Positions 1 through 8,991 are shown, counted from the stretch's first letter. The stretch is DNA of 64,000 nt from Streptococcus sp. S5 (GCF_034134805.1 NZ_CP139419.1:1426001-1490000); one strand, 5' to 3'. A program made the numbers and translations. The notes: generated by a model not told the origin, from the letters alone.

Positions 1-289
1 ACGGCGTTGCCAAGAGGGCAGAAAGCAAGGTTACAATAAAGGAACCTAGAATCATTGGTAGGGCTCCGAATTCCTTTGCAGCAGGATTCCAAGAGCTCCC
101 AAATAGAAAACTAAAGATATTGACTTTATTGACAAAGAAAGTCGATAAACCTTTTTGGGCCACGAAAATCAAAATCATGGCAACGACGACAACAATCAAA
201 CTCATGCATAGAAAAGTAATGGTTCTGCCAAATTTTTCTAGGCGGGAGTTTTTTGATTTCGTCAGCATTTTTTTTGCTACTTCGTTCAT
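1..289 (-). CDS. pstC: Phosphate ABC transporter permease PstC (5' part, runs off window)
   Basis: This is the first 96 codons of an inner-membrane permease of the high-affinity phosphate importer PstSCAB. The ATG is at 289. The translation shows a basic N-terminus, one strong hydrophobic segment (about residues 20-42), then SSWNP and a second membrane segment beginning FGALPMILGSF, the usual start of PstC. It lies 16 bp downstream of pstS on the same strand, the standard pst order. The remaining roughly 200 residues and pstA/pstB lie outside the window. The assignment rests on the context and these motifs. Confidence 0.85.
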   Translation of the reverse strand, partial: MNEVAKKMLTKSKNSRLEKFGRTITFLCMSLIVVVVAMILIFVAQKGLSTFFVNKVNIFSFLFGSSWNPAAKEFGALPMILGSFIVTLLSALLATP

Positions 290-305
290 TTTTTACCTAA
301 TTCTT

Positions 306-1172
306 TTATTTTTTTGTCACATTCCCTTTTAAATCACGGGTAACTTTCATGTCATTGATCGGGATATAACCCATCTTGCCAACAACTTTTTGCTGAACCT
401 CATCGGTCATCATGTAGTCAATGAATTTTTTAGACAACTCATTAGGTTTTCCCTTAGTATACATGTGTTCGTAAGACAAGATTGGCCAGTTATTGTTGAC
501 GACATTGGCTTTAGTTGGTTGATAGCCATTAAGCTTCATGGTTTTAACACTGCTATCCAAGTAGGTAAAGGCTAGATAAGAGATGGCTCCTGGCGTCTGA
601 GAAACGATGTTTTTCACCATTCCATTAGAGTCTTGCTCTTGAGCCTGCTTGGGTTGTTTGCCATCCATAATAATGGCATCAAAGACAGCACGGCTACCAG
701 AACCAACCGCTCGGTTCACAATCGTGATTTCAAGATCTGGACCTCCCAATTGCTTCCAGTTGGTATATTCACCCGTAAAGATCTTTCGCAATTGCTCTGT
801 TGTCAAATTATCTACTGAGATATTTTTATTGGCAATGATGGCTGTCCCTGCTACGGCTACCTGGTGATCGACCAGACTAGAAGCATCAATCCCAGATTTT
901 TCCTCTGCAAAAAGGTCACTATTTCCGATATCAACAGCGCCTGATTGAACTTGTGAAAGTCCTGTACCAGAACCTCCTCCTTGTACATTCACAATCTTAC
1001 CAGGATGTTCTTCAATGTAGCGATCTACTACTCCTTCAACCAAGGGTTGTAAGGCAGTCGATCCGACAGCAGTGATGGATTCTCCGCGATTGATCCAAGA
1101 CGCACAAGCAGATAAACTTCCTGCTAATGCGATCGTCGCTAGTCCTAGGATCAGCTTTTTAGACTTTTTCAA
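306..1172 (-). CDS. pstS: Phosphate-binding lipoprotein PstS
   Basis: This is the extracellular, lipid-anchored phosphate receptor that delivers phosphate to the PstCAB importer. The 288-residue product has a basic and hydrophobic signal peptide ending in the lipobox LSAC (Cys23, the predicted lipidation site). A PBP-like domain follows, with GSTALQPL near the start and a [19 protein letters not shown] segment typical of phosphate-binding loops. Length is normal for streptococcal PstS. The gene is first in a pst operon, with pstC 16 bp downstream. An extended -10 box lies upstream at 1246-1251. Phosphate-starvation control is expected from the family but I did not identify a Pho box. Confidence 0.93.
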   Translation of the reverse strand: MKKSKKLILGLATIALAGSLSACASWINRGESITAVGSTALQPLVEGVVDRYIEEHPGKIVNVQGGGSGTGLSQVQSGAVDIGNSDLFAEEKSGIDASSLVDHQVAVAGTAIIANKNISVDNLTTEQLRKIFTGEYTNWKQLGGPDLEITIVNRAVGSGSRAVFDAIIMDGKQPKQAQEQDSNGMVKNIVSQTPGAISYLAFTYLDSSVKTMKLNGYQPTKANVVNNNWPILSYEHMYTKGKPNELSKKFIDYMMTDEVQQKVVGKMGYIPINDMKVTRDLKGNVTKK

Positions 1173-1245
1173 ATCATGTCTCCTTGATATTTCACTATTT
1201 CACTTATGATTTTGACAAGTTTTTTTCAAAAAAACCTGTACTTCC

Positions 1246-1251
1246 ACTATA
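1246..1251 (-). promoter_or_regulatory. Extended -10 box of pst operon
   Basis: On the minus strand this reads TATAGT preceded by TGA (TGn extension), about 75 nt before the pstS start. No convincing -35 hexamer was seen, as is common for extended -10 promoters in streptococci. It is the likely start of the pst transcript. Confidence 0.5.
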
Positions 1252-1279
1252 TCATAGAACGGGTTCTTTGCCCAGCATT

Positions 1280-2584
1280 TTACCTAAAACGAAGCCCCTT
1301 TGGATAGAAATTTTTCAGGGTCTGTCCGGTCACTTTGGCAAAGCCCAAACCATTGCCTTCAACCAGGACCTGGTACCATCCATTTGGATGCGTTTCCTTT
1401 AATTGAACCGTCTCTCCCGCCACATAATGAACAAAGTCTTCAGGCGTGATCGAAACGGTCTCTTTGACCTCACTCGGTTTTAGAGCAAGGCCAAGGGCAA
1501 AACTAGGTTCAAATCGATTTTTCTTGAAGGTGCCTAGATGCAAGCCATTTCGGGCGATTTTTACTTTTCGCAAATCTGGTAAACCAAGTGAAACCAAGTA
1601 GAGTTCGTCCCCAAAGGTTTCGAGGACACCTTCTAGAGTGATCTTCAAGTGTTTCTTAGCAAACTCCTGCCACCATTTCTTTTGTTCTGCAGATAATTGG
1701 TCCTTTTTGGAAGGGATTTTGGCAGGTCGATTCTCTCCTAGATAACGGAACTTAGCAACAAATTGTCCCTCCCCTTTAAAGAGATGAGGATACATGCGCG
1801 CCGTTTCTGGATGGTCAATGCCTTCTGCCATACCATTGATCTTCTCGATCGTTTCCAGCTCCAGATTATAGTTTTCCACAAGCCAGGATACGATCTCTTC
1901 ATTTTCCTCAGGAGCCCAGGTGCAGGTTGAATACACCAAGGAACCACCTGGAACCAACATCTTGAGGGCATCCTCTAGAATCTCTCTTTGAAGGAGACTG
2001 CACTCTCGAGGGTAATCGACAGACCAATAGTCCATGGCATCTGGTTGCTTGCGGAACATCCCCTCACCTGAACAAGGGGCGTCTAGTACAATCAGATCAA
2101 AAAAGCCTGAGAAAACCTTTGCTAGACGATCGGCAGACTCATTGGTTACTAGCACATTTCGCGCACCAAAGCGTTCGACATTCTCTACAAGAATTTTCGA
2201 GCGGCCCTTGTGGATCTCATTGGAGACCAAGAGTCCCTGATTGTCCAAATAAGACAAGAGTTGGGTGGTCTTTCCCCCAGGAGCTGCGGCCAAGTCTAAG
2301 ACCTTCATTCCTGGCTTAGGCTGGGCGACTTGGGCCACTATCTGAGCTGCTGGCTCTTGCGAATAGACCAAGCCCGTTGCGTGCTCGATGGATTTTCCTG
2401 AGACCTTTCCATAATGGCCCCAAGGGGTATTGGGAATCGGATCATCAAATGCTTTTTGAGTTTCTTTCAAAGGATTAGTCCGAAAGGCAGATACTGCTTC
2501 TTGTTCAAAGGTCGCAAAAAAAGCAGCAGCATCCTCACCTAGAAGATGCTGGTATTTTTCTTTAAAACCATTGGGAAAATTCAT
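1280..2584 (-). CDS. rsmF: 16S rRNA m5C methyltransferase, RsmF/YebU type
   Basis: This is an SAM-dependent cytosine-C5 methyltransferase of the RsmB/NOP2/Sun family acting on 16S rRNA. The 434 residues contain the SAM loop VLDLAAAPGGKT (about 95-106), the motif IV cysteine in DAPCSGEGMF (Cys171) and the catalytic cysteine in STCTWAPEEN (Cys221). The C-terminal part, with GNGLGFAKVTGQTLKNFYP, fits the RNA-binding PUA-like tail of RsmF rather than RsmB. It begins immediately after the stop of the IMPase gene (TAA then ATG, no gap), so the two are translationally coupled. It is the last gene of the spxA2-UPF0223-IMPase-rsmF cluster. The exact rRNA position modified is inferred from family. Confidence 0.88.
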   Translation of the reverse strand: MNFPNGFKEKYQHLLGEDAAAFFATFEQEAVSAFRTNPLKETQKAFDDPIPNTPWGHYGKVSGKSIEHATGLVYSQEPAAQIVAQVAQPKPGMKVLDLAAAPGGKTTQLLSYLDNQGLLVSNEIHKGRSKILVENVERFGARNVLVTNESADRLAKVFSGFFDLIVLDAPCSGEGMFRKQPDAMDYWSVDYPRECSLLQREILEDALKMLVPGGSLVYSTCTWAPEENEEIVSWLVENYNLELETIEKINGMAEGIDHPETARMYPHLFKGEGQFVAKFRYLGENRPAKIPSKKDQLSAEQKKWWQEFAKKHLKITLEGVLETFGDELYLVSLGLPDLRKVKIARNGLHLGTFKKNRFEPSFALGLALKPSEVKETVSITPEDFVHYVAGETVQLKETHPNGWYQVLVEGNGLGFAKVTGQTLKNFYPKGLRFR

Positions 2585-3355
2585 TTAACTTCTCCCTTTC
2601 TTAAGATAAGTTTGAATTTCTGTTAACTTCACTTTTGGAACCATCATAATGGGTTCCACTGACTGGTAATTAGGTTTATCTCCATTTAGATTTAAAACGG
2701 TATAGCCCAACTGTTCCCCCATGATCGCAGCTGCGGCATAATCCCAAGGCCAGATATAGCTAAAATAAGCTAGAATCCCACCTGAGAGAATTTTTGAAAA
2801 ACTAATACCGGCACTTCCGTAGACCCGAATGCCAAGAGAGTCCATACCAAGATCGGCCATGCCCCAGTCATTTTTCTCAAGCATGCCGACATTTGAAGCA
2901 ATCAAAAGGTTTTCCAGAGGTTGGTCCACAAAGGGCGTCAGTTCAACCTCATTGCGATAAACAGGGAATTCTCCACCCCCGTAAAAAAGGTGATCCCGCA
3001 TCACATCGTAGATCAGGCCAAACTGACCAATTCCGTCTTCAAAATAGGCCACCATCACCGCAAAATCTTCCTTTTGGGTCACAAAATTATTGGTCCCATC
3101 AATGGGATCAATCACCCAAACGGATCCTTCTGAAATCGGGGAGCGAAGGCCATCTTCCTCCGCAAAAATCCGATCTTCTGGGTAGCGATGTGTGATTTTT
3201 TCAACCAAATCCTTTTGAACCTGTTGGTCCATCTGGGTTACTAAATCTGTTGGCCCAGTCTTTTTTGAGATCATCAAGTCATCATGGAGATGAAGACGTA
3301 AGTAGTCTCCAGCCTCTAAAACGATTTGTTTGGCAAACTCTAACTTATTCTTCAA
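2585..3355 (-). CDS. Inositol monophosphatase family protein
   Basis: This is a Mg-dependent phosphatase of the IMPase/SuhB/CysQ superfamily; the natural substrate in streptococci is not settled. The 256 residues carry the metal-binding signatures FAEEDG (about 64-69) and [10 protein letters not shown] (about 82-91) and the C-terminal [10 protein letters not shown] motif. All the key acidic ligands are present, so it should be active. The start is a TTG at 3355 that overlaps the end of the UPF0223 gene by 11 bp, with an AAGGA-like Shine-Dalgarno inside that gene. rsmF follows with no gap. The start codon is the least certain point. Confidence 0.85.
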   Translation of the reverse strand: MKNKLEFAKQIVLEAGDYLRLHLHDDLMISKKTGPTDLVTQMDQQVQKDLVEKITHRYPEDRIFAEEDGLRSPISEGSVWVIDPIDGTNNFVTQKEDFAVMVAYFEDGIGQFGLIYDVMRDHLFYGGGEFPVYRNEVELTPFVDQPLENLLIASNVGMLEKNDWGMADLGMDSLGIRVYGSAGISFSKILSGGILAYFSYIWPWDYAAAAIMGEQLGYTVLNLNGDKPNYQSVEPIMMVPKVKLTEIQTYLKKGRS

Positions 3356-3623
3356 GAGAAAACCATCCTTCCTCTTTTTGCTTTGCAGCCTGGGTCACAC
3401 GATAGAGAGAATAACCGCTCACTTCTTCGAACTCCCGTCCAAGACGCTTTTCTTCTCCGATACTAGGTACGACCTTCTTAAAAGCGCGGTAGGCTTCCAT
3501 GTATTCTTTGGCTTCTACCTTACTTTCATAGGCTTCTTCAACTTTATTGAAAAAAGAAAGCACTGAAGCAAGCTCTTCAGTGCTCCACGATAAGTCCAGT
3601 GGGTAACTATAATTTTTTTGCAT
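3345..3623 (-). CDS. UPF0223 family protein
   Basis: This is a small (92-residue), soluble, highly charged protein of the UPF0223 family, conserved in Firmicutes and of unknown function. It has the family's pattern [13 protein letters not shown] at the start and [20 protein letters not shown] near the end, predicted helical with no membrane segment. It sits between spxA2 (12 bp upstream) and the IMPase gene, whose start it overlaps by 11 bp, so it is co-transcribed and co-translated with them. No function can be read from the sequence. Confidence 0.85.
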   Translation of the reverse strand: MQKNYSYPLDLSWSTEELASVLSFFNKVEEAYESKVEAKEYMEAYRAFKKVVPSIGEEKRLGREFEEVSGYSLYRVTQAAKQKEEGWFSLEE

Positions 3624-3635
3624 TCGACATACTTC

Positions 3636-4037
3636 TTAGTTTATTTCTGCTCTTAGAGTGGCAGAGCGTAACTCTTGTTTGCGATAACTCCGTGGCAAGA
3701 AGGCCCGAATTTCATCTTCGTTAAAGCCAATCTGCATGCGTTTGTTATCTAAAATAATCGGTCTCCGCAAGAGACTAGGATTTTCCTCAATCAGACGGAT
3801 CAAAGCTGAGATGGATAAATCTTCAACATCAACATCCAATTTTTGAAAAATTTTTGAACGAGTTGAAATAATGTCGTCTGTTCCGTTTTCGGTCAAGGCC
3901 AATATACTTGTCAACTCCTGTTTGCTCAAAGGACTTGTCATAATATTGTGTTCTTTAAATGGAACATCGTGCTTTTTTAACCAAGCCCGAGCTTTTCGAC
4001 ATGATGTACAACTCGGTGATAAAAATAATGTAATCAT
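3636..4037 (-). CDS. spxA2: Redox-sensing transcriptional regulator SpxA2
   Basis: This ArsC-fold protein binds the RNA polymerase alpha C-terminal domain and reprograms transcription under oxidative and envelope stress. The 133-residue product has the redox switch CTSC (Cys10/Cys13) near the N-terminus and the Spx signature [25 protein letters not shown] matches the SpxA2 rather than SpxA1 type of streptococci ([10 protein letters not shown] start). I placed the start at the ATG at 4037: AGAAG lies 8 nt upstream, whereas a GTG three codons earlier has no spaced Shine-Dalgarno. A -10 box lies at 4077-4082. It heads the cluster continuing through UPF0223, IMPase and rsmF. Confidence 0.92.
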   Translation of the reverse strand: MITLFLSPSCTSCRKARAWLKKHDVPFKEHNIMTSPLSKQELTSILALTENGTDDIISTRSKIFQKLDVDVEDLSISALIRLIEENPSLLRRPIILDNKRMQIGFNEDEIRAFLPRSYRKQELRSATLRAEIN

Positions 4038-4076
4038 GTGGTTCACTTCTTTTTTTATATATAACTATCTGACTCT

Positions 4077-4082
4077 ATTATA
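4077..4082 (-). promoter_or_regulatory. -10 box of the spxA2 cluster
   Basis: This is a perfect minus-strand TATAAT about 40 nt upstream of the spxA2 start, just beyond the structured repeat at 4187-4368. The -35 region (TTTTCA) is weak. Confidence 0.55.
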
Positions 4083-4186
4083 CAAAAAAAATAGGTGCTT
4101 GAAAAGCGCTTTTTTGATTTCTCGACGATTTTTCTGAATTTCAGTGGAAAAAAGAAATCCCTTTCATTTTTCCCAAGAAGAGGCCC

Positions 4187-4368
4187 GAAAAAAGAGAGTG
4201 GGACAGAAATCGGTAATTCGTTAGAATTCGATTTCGTCGTCCCACCTCCGCACAGTTGAGTAGGGCTGTAAAAGCTGATGAAATCAGCGTAGTAGAGCCC
4301 ACTCAACCACTGCGTCTTGCTCGACAATCCAAAAACAATTGAGAGGCTAGGACTTCTGTCCCAGCCTC
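4187..4368 (-). repeat. Structured intergenic repeat overlapping the ribF 3' end
   Basis: This non-coding stretch of about 180 nt accounts for the 309-bp gap between ribF and spxA2. Its ends are inverted repeats: GAGTGGGACAGAAAT at 4196-4210 against ACTTCTGTCCCAGCCTC at 4352-4368. Inside are a long hairpin (4255-4267 with 4296-4307), a nested GCTGAT/ATCAGC stem (4274-4288), and GTCCCAC at 4239-4245, which could pair with GTGGGAC at 4198-4204 instead of the distal arm. On the minus strand the closing arm is followed by TCTTTTTT, so the whole can act as a terminator for ribF. I recall similar sequences dispersed in viridans streptococcal genomes, but only one copy is here. A long minus-strand reading frame across it is not a credible gene. 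Confidence 0.75.
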
Positions 4369-5282
4369 TTGGTCCAGTTTCGTGAAACTGCTTCATCTTC
4401 TTCTAGTTGAGCCACTAGTTGATCGATTCCATCGAATTTGACCATTTCTCGAATCTTATCTAACCAATGAATGGTCAGGGTATGACCGTAGATATCTCCT
4501 GTAAAATCAAAGAGATTGACTTCGAAACGAAGCTCTTTTCCATCAAAGGTGACATTTTTCCCGACAGAAGCCATCCCACGGTAGGTATGCCCTTTAAAAT
4601 CGACATCAACTACATAAACCCCATCTGATGGTAGATAGGTCCGGTCAATCGGTGCTAGATTGGCTGTAGGATAGCCAATGGTGCGGCCACGCGCATCCCC
4701 ATGCACAACGATTCCTCGACTGGATAAAGGGTGACCAAGTAGACGGGCAGCTTCGTGGACGCGTCCTTCTAGGATAGCTTGACGAATGCGGGTCGAACTA
4801 ATCTTTTCACCCTGATCCAATACAGGAGAAATGACTTCCACTTGACCATCAAAATAATCAGCTAAGTCAGAGGCCGTTTTCTTATCAGAGCCAAAACTAT
4901 AATCAAATCCAGCAATTAAAACTCGGGCCCTCAAAGCTGTGACAAATTGATCAACAAATTCTTTGGCTGTTTTAGAAGCAAAATCGGTCGTAAAATCAAT
5001 GAGGAAGAGCTCATCCACTCCTAGTTCGTTTAATTTTTGGAACCGATCCTCAGGACTTTGCAAATGGAGTAGTAATTCTGGTTGGTAGCGAACAAAGGCT
5101 AACTTAGGAGATTCAGGGAATGTTAACAAAGCGACCTTCAAGCCTTTTTCATCCGCTATCTGACGCGCCTTTTTAAAGAGTTCTTGATGCCCCAGATGCA
5201 GGCCATCAAAGTAGCCCAGAACCAAAACTGTCTCATTTTCCAAATGGATCTGGTTAGCAGTAGTAATCGTACGAATATTCAT
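4347..5282 (-). CDS. ribF: Bifunctional riboflavin kinase / FAD synthetase
   Basis: It converts riboflavin to FMN and then FAD. The N-terminal nucleotidyltransferase domain shows GYFDGLHLGHQ and SSTRIRQAI. The C-terminal kinase domain shows GRTIGYPTANL and the ending DGIDQLVAQLEEDE. The start is the ATG at 5282, four bases after the truB stop, so translation is probably coupled; a GTG six codons earlier lies inside truB. The product is 311 residues, normal for RibF. The last residues (LGQKS) and the stop codon come from the inverted-repeat arm of the structured repeat at 4187-4368, so that element has replaced the native 3' end. This should not affect the catalytic domains. Confidence 0.93.
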   Translation of the reverse strand: MNIRTITTANQIHLENETVLVLGYFDGLHLGHQELFKKARQIADEKGLKVALLTFPESPKLAFVRYQPELLLHLQSPEDRFQKLNELGVDELFLIDFTTDFASKTAKEFVDQFVTALRARVLIAGFDYSFGSDKKTASDLADYFDGQVEVISPVLDQGEKISSTRIRQAILEGRVHEAARLLGHPLSSRGIVVHGDARGRTIGYPTANLAPIDRTYLPSDGVYVVDVDFKGHTYRGMASVGKNVTFDGKELRFEVNLFDFTGDIYGHTLTIHWLDKIREMVKFDGIDQLVAQLEEDEAVSRNWTKRLGQKS

Positions 5283-5286
5283 GAAT

Positions 5287-6183
5287 TTATTGTAACACAC
5301 TTTCTGTTAGAAAGACTTTTCGAGGTTTGTAAAGTTCTTCTCTTTTTTCTAAAATGGCTACCAATTTTCCTTGGTAAAAAGCAGCTAACTCTTTGGAGTC
5401 ACTCTCAACTGGAATAAAGCGTCCCACTTGGACTTCGCCAACCTCTTCTACTGTCAGCTCTACTTTTTCCAGATCCCCGGTGCCAATTTCAAGTGGGTGA
5501 AGGAAGCTCAAATCTCCTTGTGCTACTTTTTCAGCCACTTCTTCTAAGGTCAGGGCATCTTCTAGTGACAAACCGGCAGCACTGGTCCGTGTCAGATGGG
5601 ACATATGCGCTGCGTAGCCCAGTTTTTGACCCAAATCCACCGACAAGGTCCGGATATAGGTGCCCTTGCTGCATTTGACCCGGAAACGAAAACGGGCCAG
5701 GCCTTCTTCATAGCCAATCTCACTAGTGCGCGTGAATTCATAAATGGTTACCTGTCGGACAGGGCGTTCCACTTCTTCTCCTGCCCGCGCATATTCATAG
5801 AGCTTACGTCCATTGACCTTGACAGCGGAATACATAGGTGGTACTTGCTCCATTTTTCCCACCATTTGGGCAATCATGCGATCGACCTCTCCTGCATCTA
5901 AAGGTGCTTCCACTGGGGTCCGCTCTACGACTTCCCCGCTGGCATCCTCCGTCGTGGTAGAAAATCCCAAAGTGATTTCTCCTTCATAGACCTTGCCTTC
6001 ATCTTGCATGAATTCGACCATCCGGGTCGCCTTTCCAACTGCTATCGGAAGCACTCCCACCACATCCGGATCCAGCGTTCCCCCATGGCCGATCTTCTTA
6101 GTTCCTAAAATTTTTCGCAGTTTAAAGACCACATCATGTGAGGTCATGCCTGCTTCTTTTTTTACATTGATAATTCCGTCCAT
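5287..6183 (-). CDS. truB: tRNA pseudouridine-55 synthase
   Basis: It isomerises U55 in the T-loop of tRNAs. The 298 residues include [15 protein letters not shown] with the catalytic Asp38, the [10 protein letters not shown] motif and an RNA-binding C-terminus. A longer reading frame upstream is rejected. The family begins [15 protein letters not shown], this ATG has a GAAAGAG Shine-Dalgarno, and the -10 box at 6236-6241 lies inside the longer frame. It is first in a truB-ribF pair with 4-bp spacing. Confidence 0.94.
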   Translation of the reverse strand: MDGIINVKKEAGMTSHDVVFKLRKILGTKKIGHGGTLDPDVVGVLPIAVGKATRMVEFMQDEGKVYEGEITLGFSTTTEDASGEVVERTPVEAPLDAGEVDRMIAQMVGKMEQVPPMYSAVKVNGRKLYEYARAGEEVERPVRQVTIYEFTRTSEIGYEEGLARFRFRVKCSKGTYIRTLSVDLGQKLGYAAHMSHLTRTSAAGLSLEDALTLEEVAEKVAQGDLSFLHPLEIGTGDLEKVELTVEEVGEVQVGRFIPVESDSKELAAFYQGKLVAILEKREELYKPRKVFLTESVLQ

Positions 6184-6235
6184 CTGATTTGCTCTTTCTA
6201 ACTGATTGTGTGACCATCCGGTCCACCGACCCTTT

Positions 6236-6241
6236 ATTATA
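6236..6241 (-). promoter_or_regulatory. Extended -10 box of truB-ribF
   Basis: Minus-strand TGG-TATAAT lies about 50 nt before the truB ATG. It is a good extended -10 with no clear -35. Confidence 0.6.
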
Positions 6242-6334
6242 CCATGAAACAAGACTTCTTGTCCCTCTTTCCCCCTTCCCATGAACTCCTAAAAAATCCT
6301 GTAGCAGATTTCAGACTTTTTAAAATGGGTTTGA

Positions 6335-6340
6335 TACAAT
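6335..6340 (+). promoter_or_regulatory. Extended -10 box of the flavoprotein reductase gene
   Basis: TGA-TACAAT lies 24 nt upstream of the ATG at 6365. It diverges from the truB promoter about 95 bp away. Confidence 0.5.
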
Positions 6341-6364
6341 AGAAAGCGAAAGAAGGTGTAACAT

Positions 6365-7681
6365 ATGTTAATGTATGATGTTATTGTGATTGGATTTGGT
6401 AAAGCTGGTAAAACACTCGCAGCGAAATTATCAAGCCAAGGAAAAAAAGTCGCTCTTCTTGAAAAGAGCAAGTCTATGTATGGTGGTACTTGTATCAATA
6501 TCGCTTGTATTCCCACCAAGACCTTGATTGTTGCAGCAGAAAAAGGCTTGGATTTTGAGCAAGCCATGAATGAGAAAAATGCAGTCACTACTCGTCTCAA
6601 TGGCAAGAACTACGCAACGATTGCTGGAACTGGTGTAGACATTATCGACGCGACGGCTCGTTTCGTTTCTAACAAGGTCATCGAAATTCAAGCTGGAGAT
6701 GAAAAGGAAGAATTGACAGCTGAAACCATTATTATTAATACTGGTGCTGTGCCAAATGTCCTTCCGATTCCAGGATTGGCTGAAAGTAAATTTGCTGTGG
6801 ATTCAACCGGTATTCAACGTTTGGAAAACCTACCTAAACGCCTCGGCGTCCTTGGTGGTGGACCAATCGGATTGGAATTTGCTCATCTCTACAATACCTT
6901 GGGCAGCCAAGTAACAGTATTGGATGCTGCGGACACATTCTTGCCACGGATCGAACCAAGTATTGCAGCTCTTGCAAAAAGCTACCTTGAAGAAGACGGT
7001 ATTCAATTCTTGCAAGGTGTTCATACCCAAGAAATCAAAGATGGCCAAAACAGCTTAACGGTTGTCACAGATAAGGGAGACTTCGAGTTTGATATCCTTC
7101 TCTACGCAACAGGACGTAAACCAAACACAGCTGGACTTGGTCTTGAAAACACAGATATCCAAGTCACTGATCGTGGAGCGATCCAAGTCAACCGTCATTT
7201 GGAAACCAGCGTTCCTGGTGTCTTTGCAGTTGGGGATGTTAATGGTGGTCCTCAATTCACCTACATGTCACTCGATGACTTCCGCATTGTCTTCAACTAC
7301 CTTACAGGCGATGGTAGCTACAATCTCGAAACTCGTAGAAATTATGCGACAACACTCTTTATTGCTCCTCCACTTGCCCAAGTCGGCTTGACCGAGCAAG
7401 AAGCACGTGACAAAGGACTTCCAGTTGCTGTTAAAGAATTGCCAGTTGCTGCTATGCCACGCGGACACGTCAATGCAGACCTTCGAGGTGCCTTCAAAGC
7501 CGTGGTCAACCCAGAAACTAAAGAAATTCTTGGAGTGACGCTCTTTGGAGAAGCTGCAGGCGAAATCATCAACCTGATTACCATGGCGATGGACAACAAG
7601 ATCCCTTATACTTACATCGCAAAACAAATCTTTACTCACCCAACCATGGCAGAAAACCTAAACGATCTCTTTGCGATTTAA
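6365..7681 (+). CDS. har: FAD-dependent disulfide reductase, hypothiocyanous acid reductase (Har/RclA) type
   Basis: This is a pyridine-nucleotide disulfide oxidoreductase of 438 residues. The FAD-binding GFGKAGKT is at about 10-17. The redox pair Cys43/Cys48 lies in GGTCINIACIPTK. A NAD(P)H-binding GGGPIGLEFA is mid-protein, and the dimerisation domain ends in a typical THPTMAE. The sequence closely resembles the pneumococcal homologue of RclA that reduces hypothiocyanous acid, the oxidant made by lactoperoxidase in saliva. It is not a lipoamide dehydrogenase of a 2-oxoacid complex, as no such genes are nearby. It is monocistronic, with its own extended -10 box and a terminator at 7690-7718. 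Shine-Dalgarno AGAAGGTG precedes the ATG. Family assignment is firm; the exact substrate is inferred. Confidence 0.8.
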   Translation: MLMYDVIVIGFGKAGKTLAAKLSSQGKKVALLEKSKSMYGGTCINIACIPTKTLIVAAEKGLDFEQAMNEKNAVTTRLNGKNYATIAGTGVDIIDATARFVSNKVIEIQAGDEKEELTAETIIINTGAVPNVLPIPGLAESKFAVDSTGIQRLENLPKRLGVLGGGPIGLEFAHLYNTLGSQVTVLDAADTFLPRIEPSIAALAKSYLEEDGIQFLQGVHTQEIKDGQNSLTVVTDKGDFEFDILLYATGRKPNTAGLGLENTDIQVTDRGAIQVNRHLETSVPGVFAVGDVNGGPQFTYMSLDDFRIVFNYLTGDGSYNLETRRNYATTLFIAPPLAQVGLTEQEARDKGLPVAVKELPVAAMPRGHVNADLRGAFKAVVNPETKEILGVTLFGEAAGEIINLITMAMDNKIPYTYIAKQIFTHPTMAENLNDLFAI

Positions 7682-7689
7682 CTAACATA

Positions 7690-7718
7690 AAAAAGCTGGA
7701 AAATTCCAGCTTTTTTTA
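7690..7718. terminator. Bidirectional intrinsic terminator between convergent genes
   Basis: An AGCTGGAA/TTCCAGCT hairpin is flanked by an A-run and a T7 run. It serves the reductase gene (plus) and overlaps the stop of the hydrolase gene (minus). Confidence 0.85.
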
Positions 7719-8516
7719 GTTTAAGAATTCACAGACAGTCTCCTGAAATACTTTATTTTCTTCATAAAGAGCATGGCCAGAATGCTTAAGAATGAGGAGT
7801 TGACAACCCGAAATCGCTTTTGCTAGTTCCTTAGATCCGTCCACACCAATCACATCATCTTCAAGCGCACCAAGGACAAAGGTTGGACACTGAATTTCCT
7901 TTAAGATCTCACGGCTATTATGTTCCAGGCAAGACTGAGACTGAATGGCTATTCTATTTTCATCTTTGATTCGCCCCAAGAGACCCATAGTATTATAAAG
8001 CAACCGCCACTTTTGATAGCTCTTTTGCGTATAGGAATGCTTTGCAATATCCAGCATGAGATGCTTAAAATTTCCAGATTGACTAAGTTTTTGCCAATGC
8101 TCAATTCGTTCTCTAGCAAGTTGACTAGGTTTTGCAGTGGTCACAGCTAAAATGATCTTTTGTACCTTTTCAGGGAAATCCGCCACCAACCATTGGGCAA
8201 TCATTCCACCTTGTGAAATCCCTATGACATAGGCTGTATCCAAGTTCAGCACCTCCATTGCTTCTGCTACATCTGCTGCCATATCCCGCGTCGTATAGCC
8301 CTGCCTCAACTCATTGATTCTAGAAAAAACATAGATTTTATAACGCTTAGCAAGTAGACGATAAGAGAGGGAAAAGAGCTGGGCCTTTCCTTTAACCGTC
8401 TGCAACCCATCCCCCAAGCCTGGTATGATTACTAGAGGGTCCTTTCCTTTTCCAAATGTCACATAGTCCATGCTCTTTTCGTTAAAATATAAGGTTTCCC
8501 CTTTTGTTGAAGACAT
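7716..8516 (-). CDS. Alpha/beta-fold hydrolase
   Basis: This is a 266-residue cytoplasmic alpha/beta hydrolase of unknown substrate. The oxyanion-side motif IPGLGDG is near residue 31 and the nucleophile elbow GISQGG has Ser101. An acid in the GALEDDVIG segment and the C-terminal HSGHALYEE (His248) complete a plausible Ser-Asp-His triad. There is no signal peptide. The Shine-Dalgarno is GAGGG about 9 nt before the ATG. The GNAT gene lies 31 bp upstream on the same strand, so the two may be co-transcribed. The sequence does not separate esterase, lactonase or C-C hydrolase activity. Confidence 0.8.
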   Translation of the reverse strand: MSSTKGETLYFNEKSMDYVTFGKGKDPLVIIPGLGDGLQTVKGKAQLFSLSYRLLAKRYKIYVFSRINELRQGYTTRDMAADVAEAMEVLNLDTAYVIGISQGGMIAQWLVADFPEKVQKIILAVTTAKPSQLARERIEHWQKLSQSGNFKHLMLDIAKHSYTQKSYQKWRLLYNTMGLLGRIKDENRIAIQSQSCLEHNSREILKEIQCPTFVLGALEDDVIGVDGSKELAKAISGCQLLILKHSGHALYEENKVFQETVCEFLN

Positions 8517-8547
8517 TACTTCGTTCCCTCTACTATTTTTTCATGAT

Positions 8548-8991
8548 TTATTTAGGTTGAGTTTTTAAATGCAAGGCAAAGCCGGCAGTCACTTTTTCAA
8601 ATCCAACTGCCTGATAAAACTGATGTGCAGCATTTCGTTCAGCGGTTAATCCACTATTTAGAGCCAGTGCCTTAACTCCTTCTTTTATCGCTTGTTTTTT
8701 CAATTCATCAATTAGCCTACTAGCAATTCCTTGTCGTCTTGTTTTTTTTGCAACTGACAAAGCTAAAATACGATAGTAAGATCCATCTGTTTCAAAAAAG
8801 AAGAGCTTTGCATAACCTAAGAAACCTAAAATTTCTCCGTTTCTTTCAGCTAGAAGACAGCCATAATGTGGCTGAGAAAGAATCATTTCTAAACGTCGAG
8901 ACAGCTTAGAAGCGGTCGTTGGATAGCCCAAGTCTTCGTATAGAGACAGTAGGGCTTCAGCATCTTTCAAGGTTGCTTTTCGTATCTTCAT
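8548..8991 (-). CDS. GNAT family N-acetyltransferase
   Basis: This 147-residue single-domain acetyl-CoA-dependent acyltransferase has the acetyl-CoA pyrophosphate loop RRQGIASRLIDEL (about residues 85-97). The following strand and helix, ALNSGLTAERNAAHQFYQAVGF, are typical of GNAT enzymes. The start MKIRKATLKDAEALLSLY is a standard GNAT opening, with a strong AGGAGG six bases before the ATG. It begins 9 bp after the DUF2130 gene stop. The substrate is unknown. Confidence 0.85.
   Translation of the reverse strand: MKIRKATLKDAEALLSLYEDLGYPTTASKLSRRLEMILSQPHYGCLLAERNGEILGFLGYAKLFFFETDGSYYRILALSVAKKTRRQGIASRLIDELKKQAIKEGVKALALNSGLTAERNAAHQFYQAVGFEKVTAGFALHLKTQPK

Noticed and set aside
4055-4396. 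113-codon minus-strand reading frame over the ribF-spxA2 gap
   Set aside because: It runs through a structured inverted repeat, overlaps ribF, has no ribosome-binding site and its sequence follows the repeat arms.
6184-6282. N-terminal extension of truB
   Set aside because: The conserved TruB start is at 6183 with its own Shine-Dalgarno, and the -10 promoter lies within the extension.
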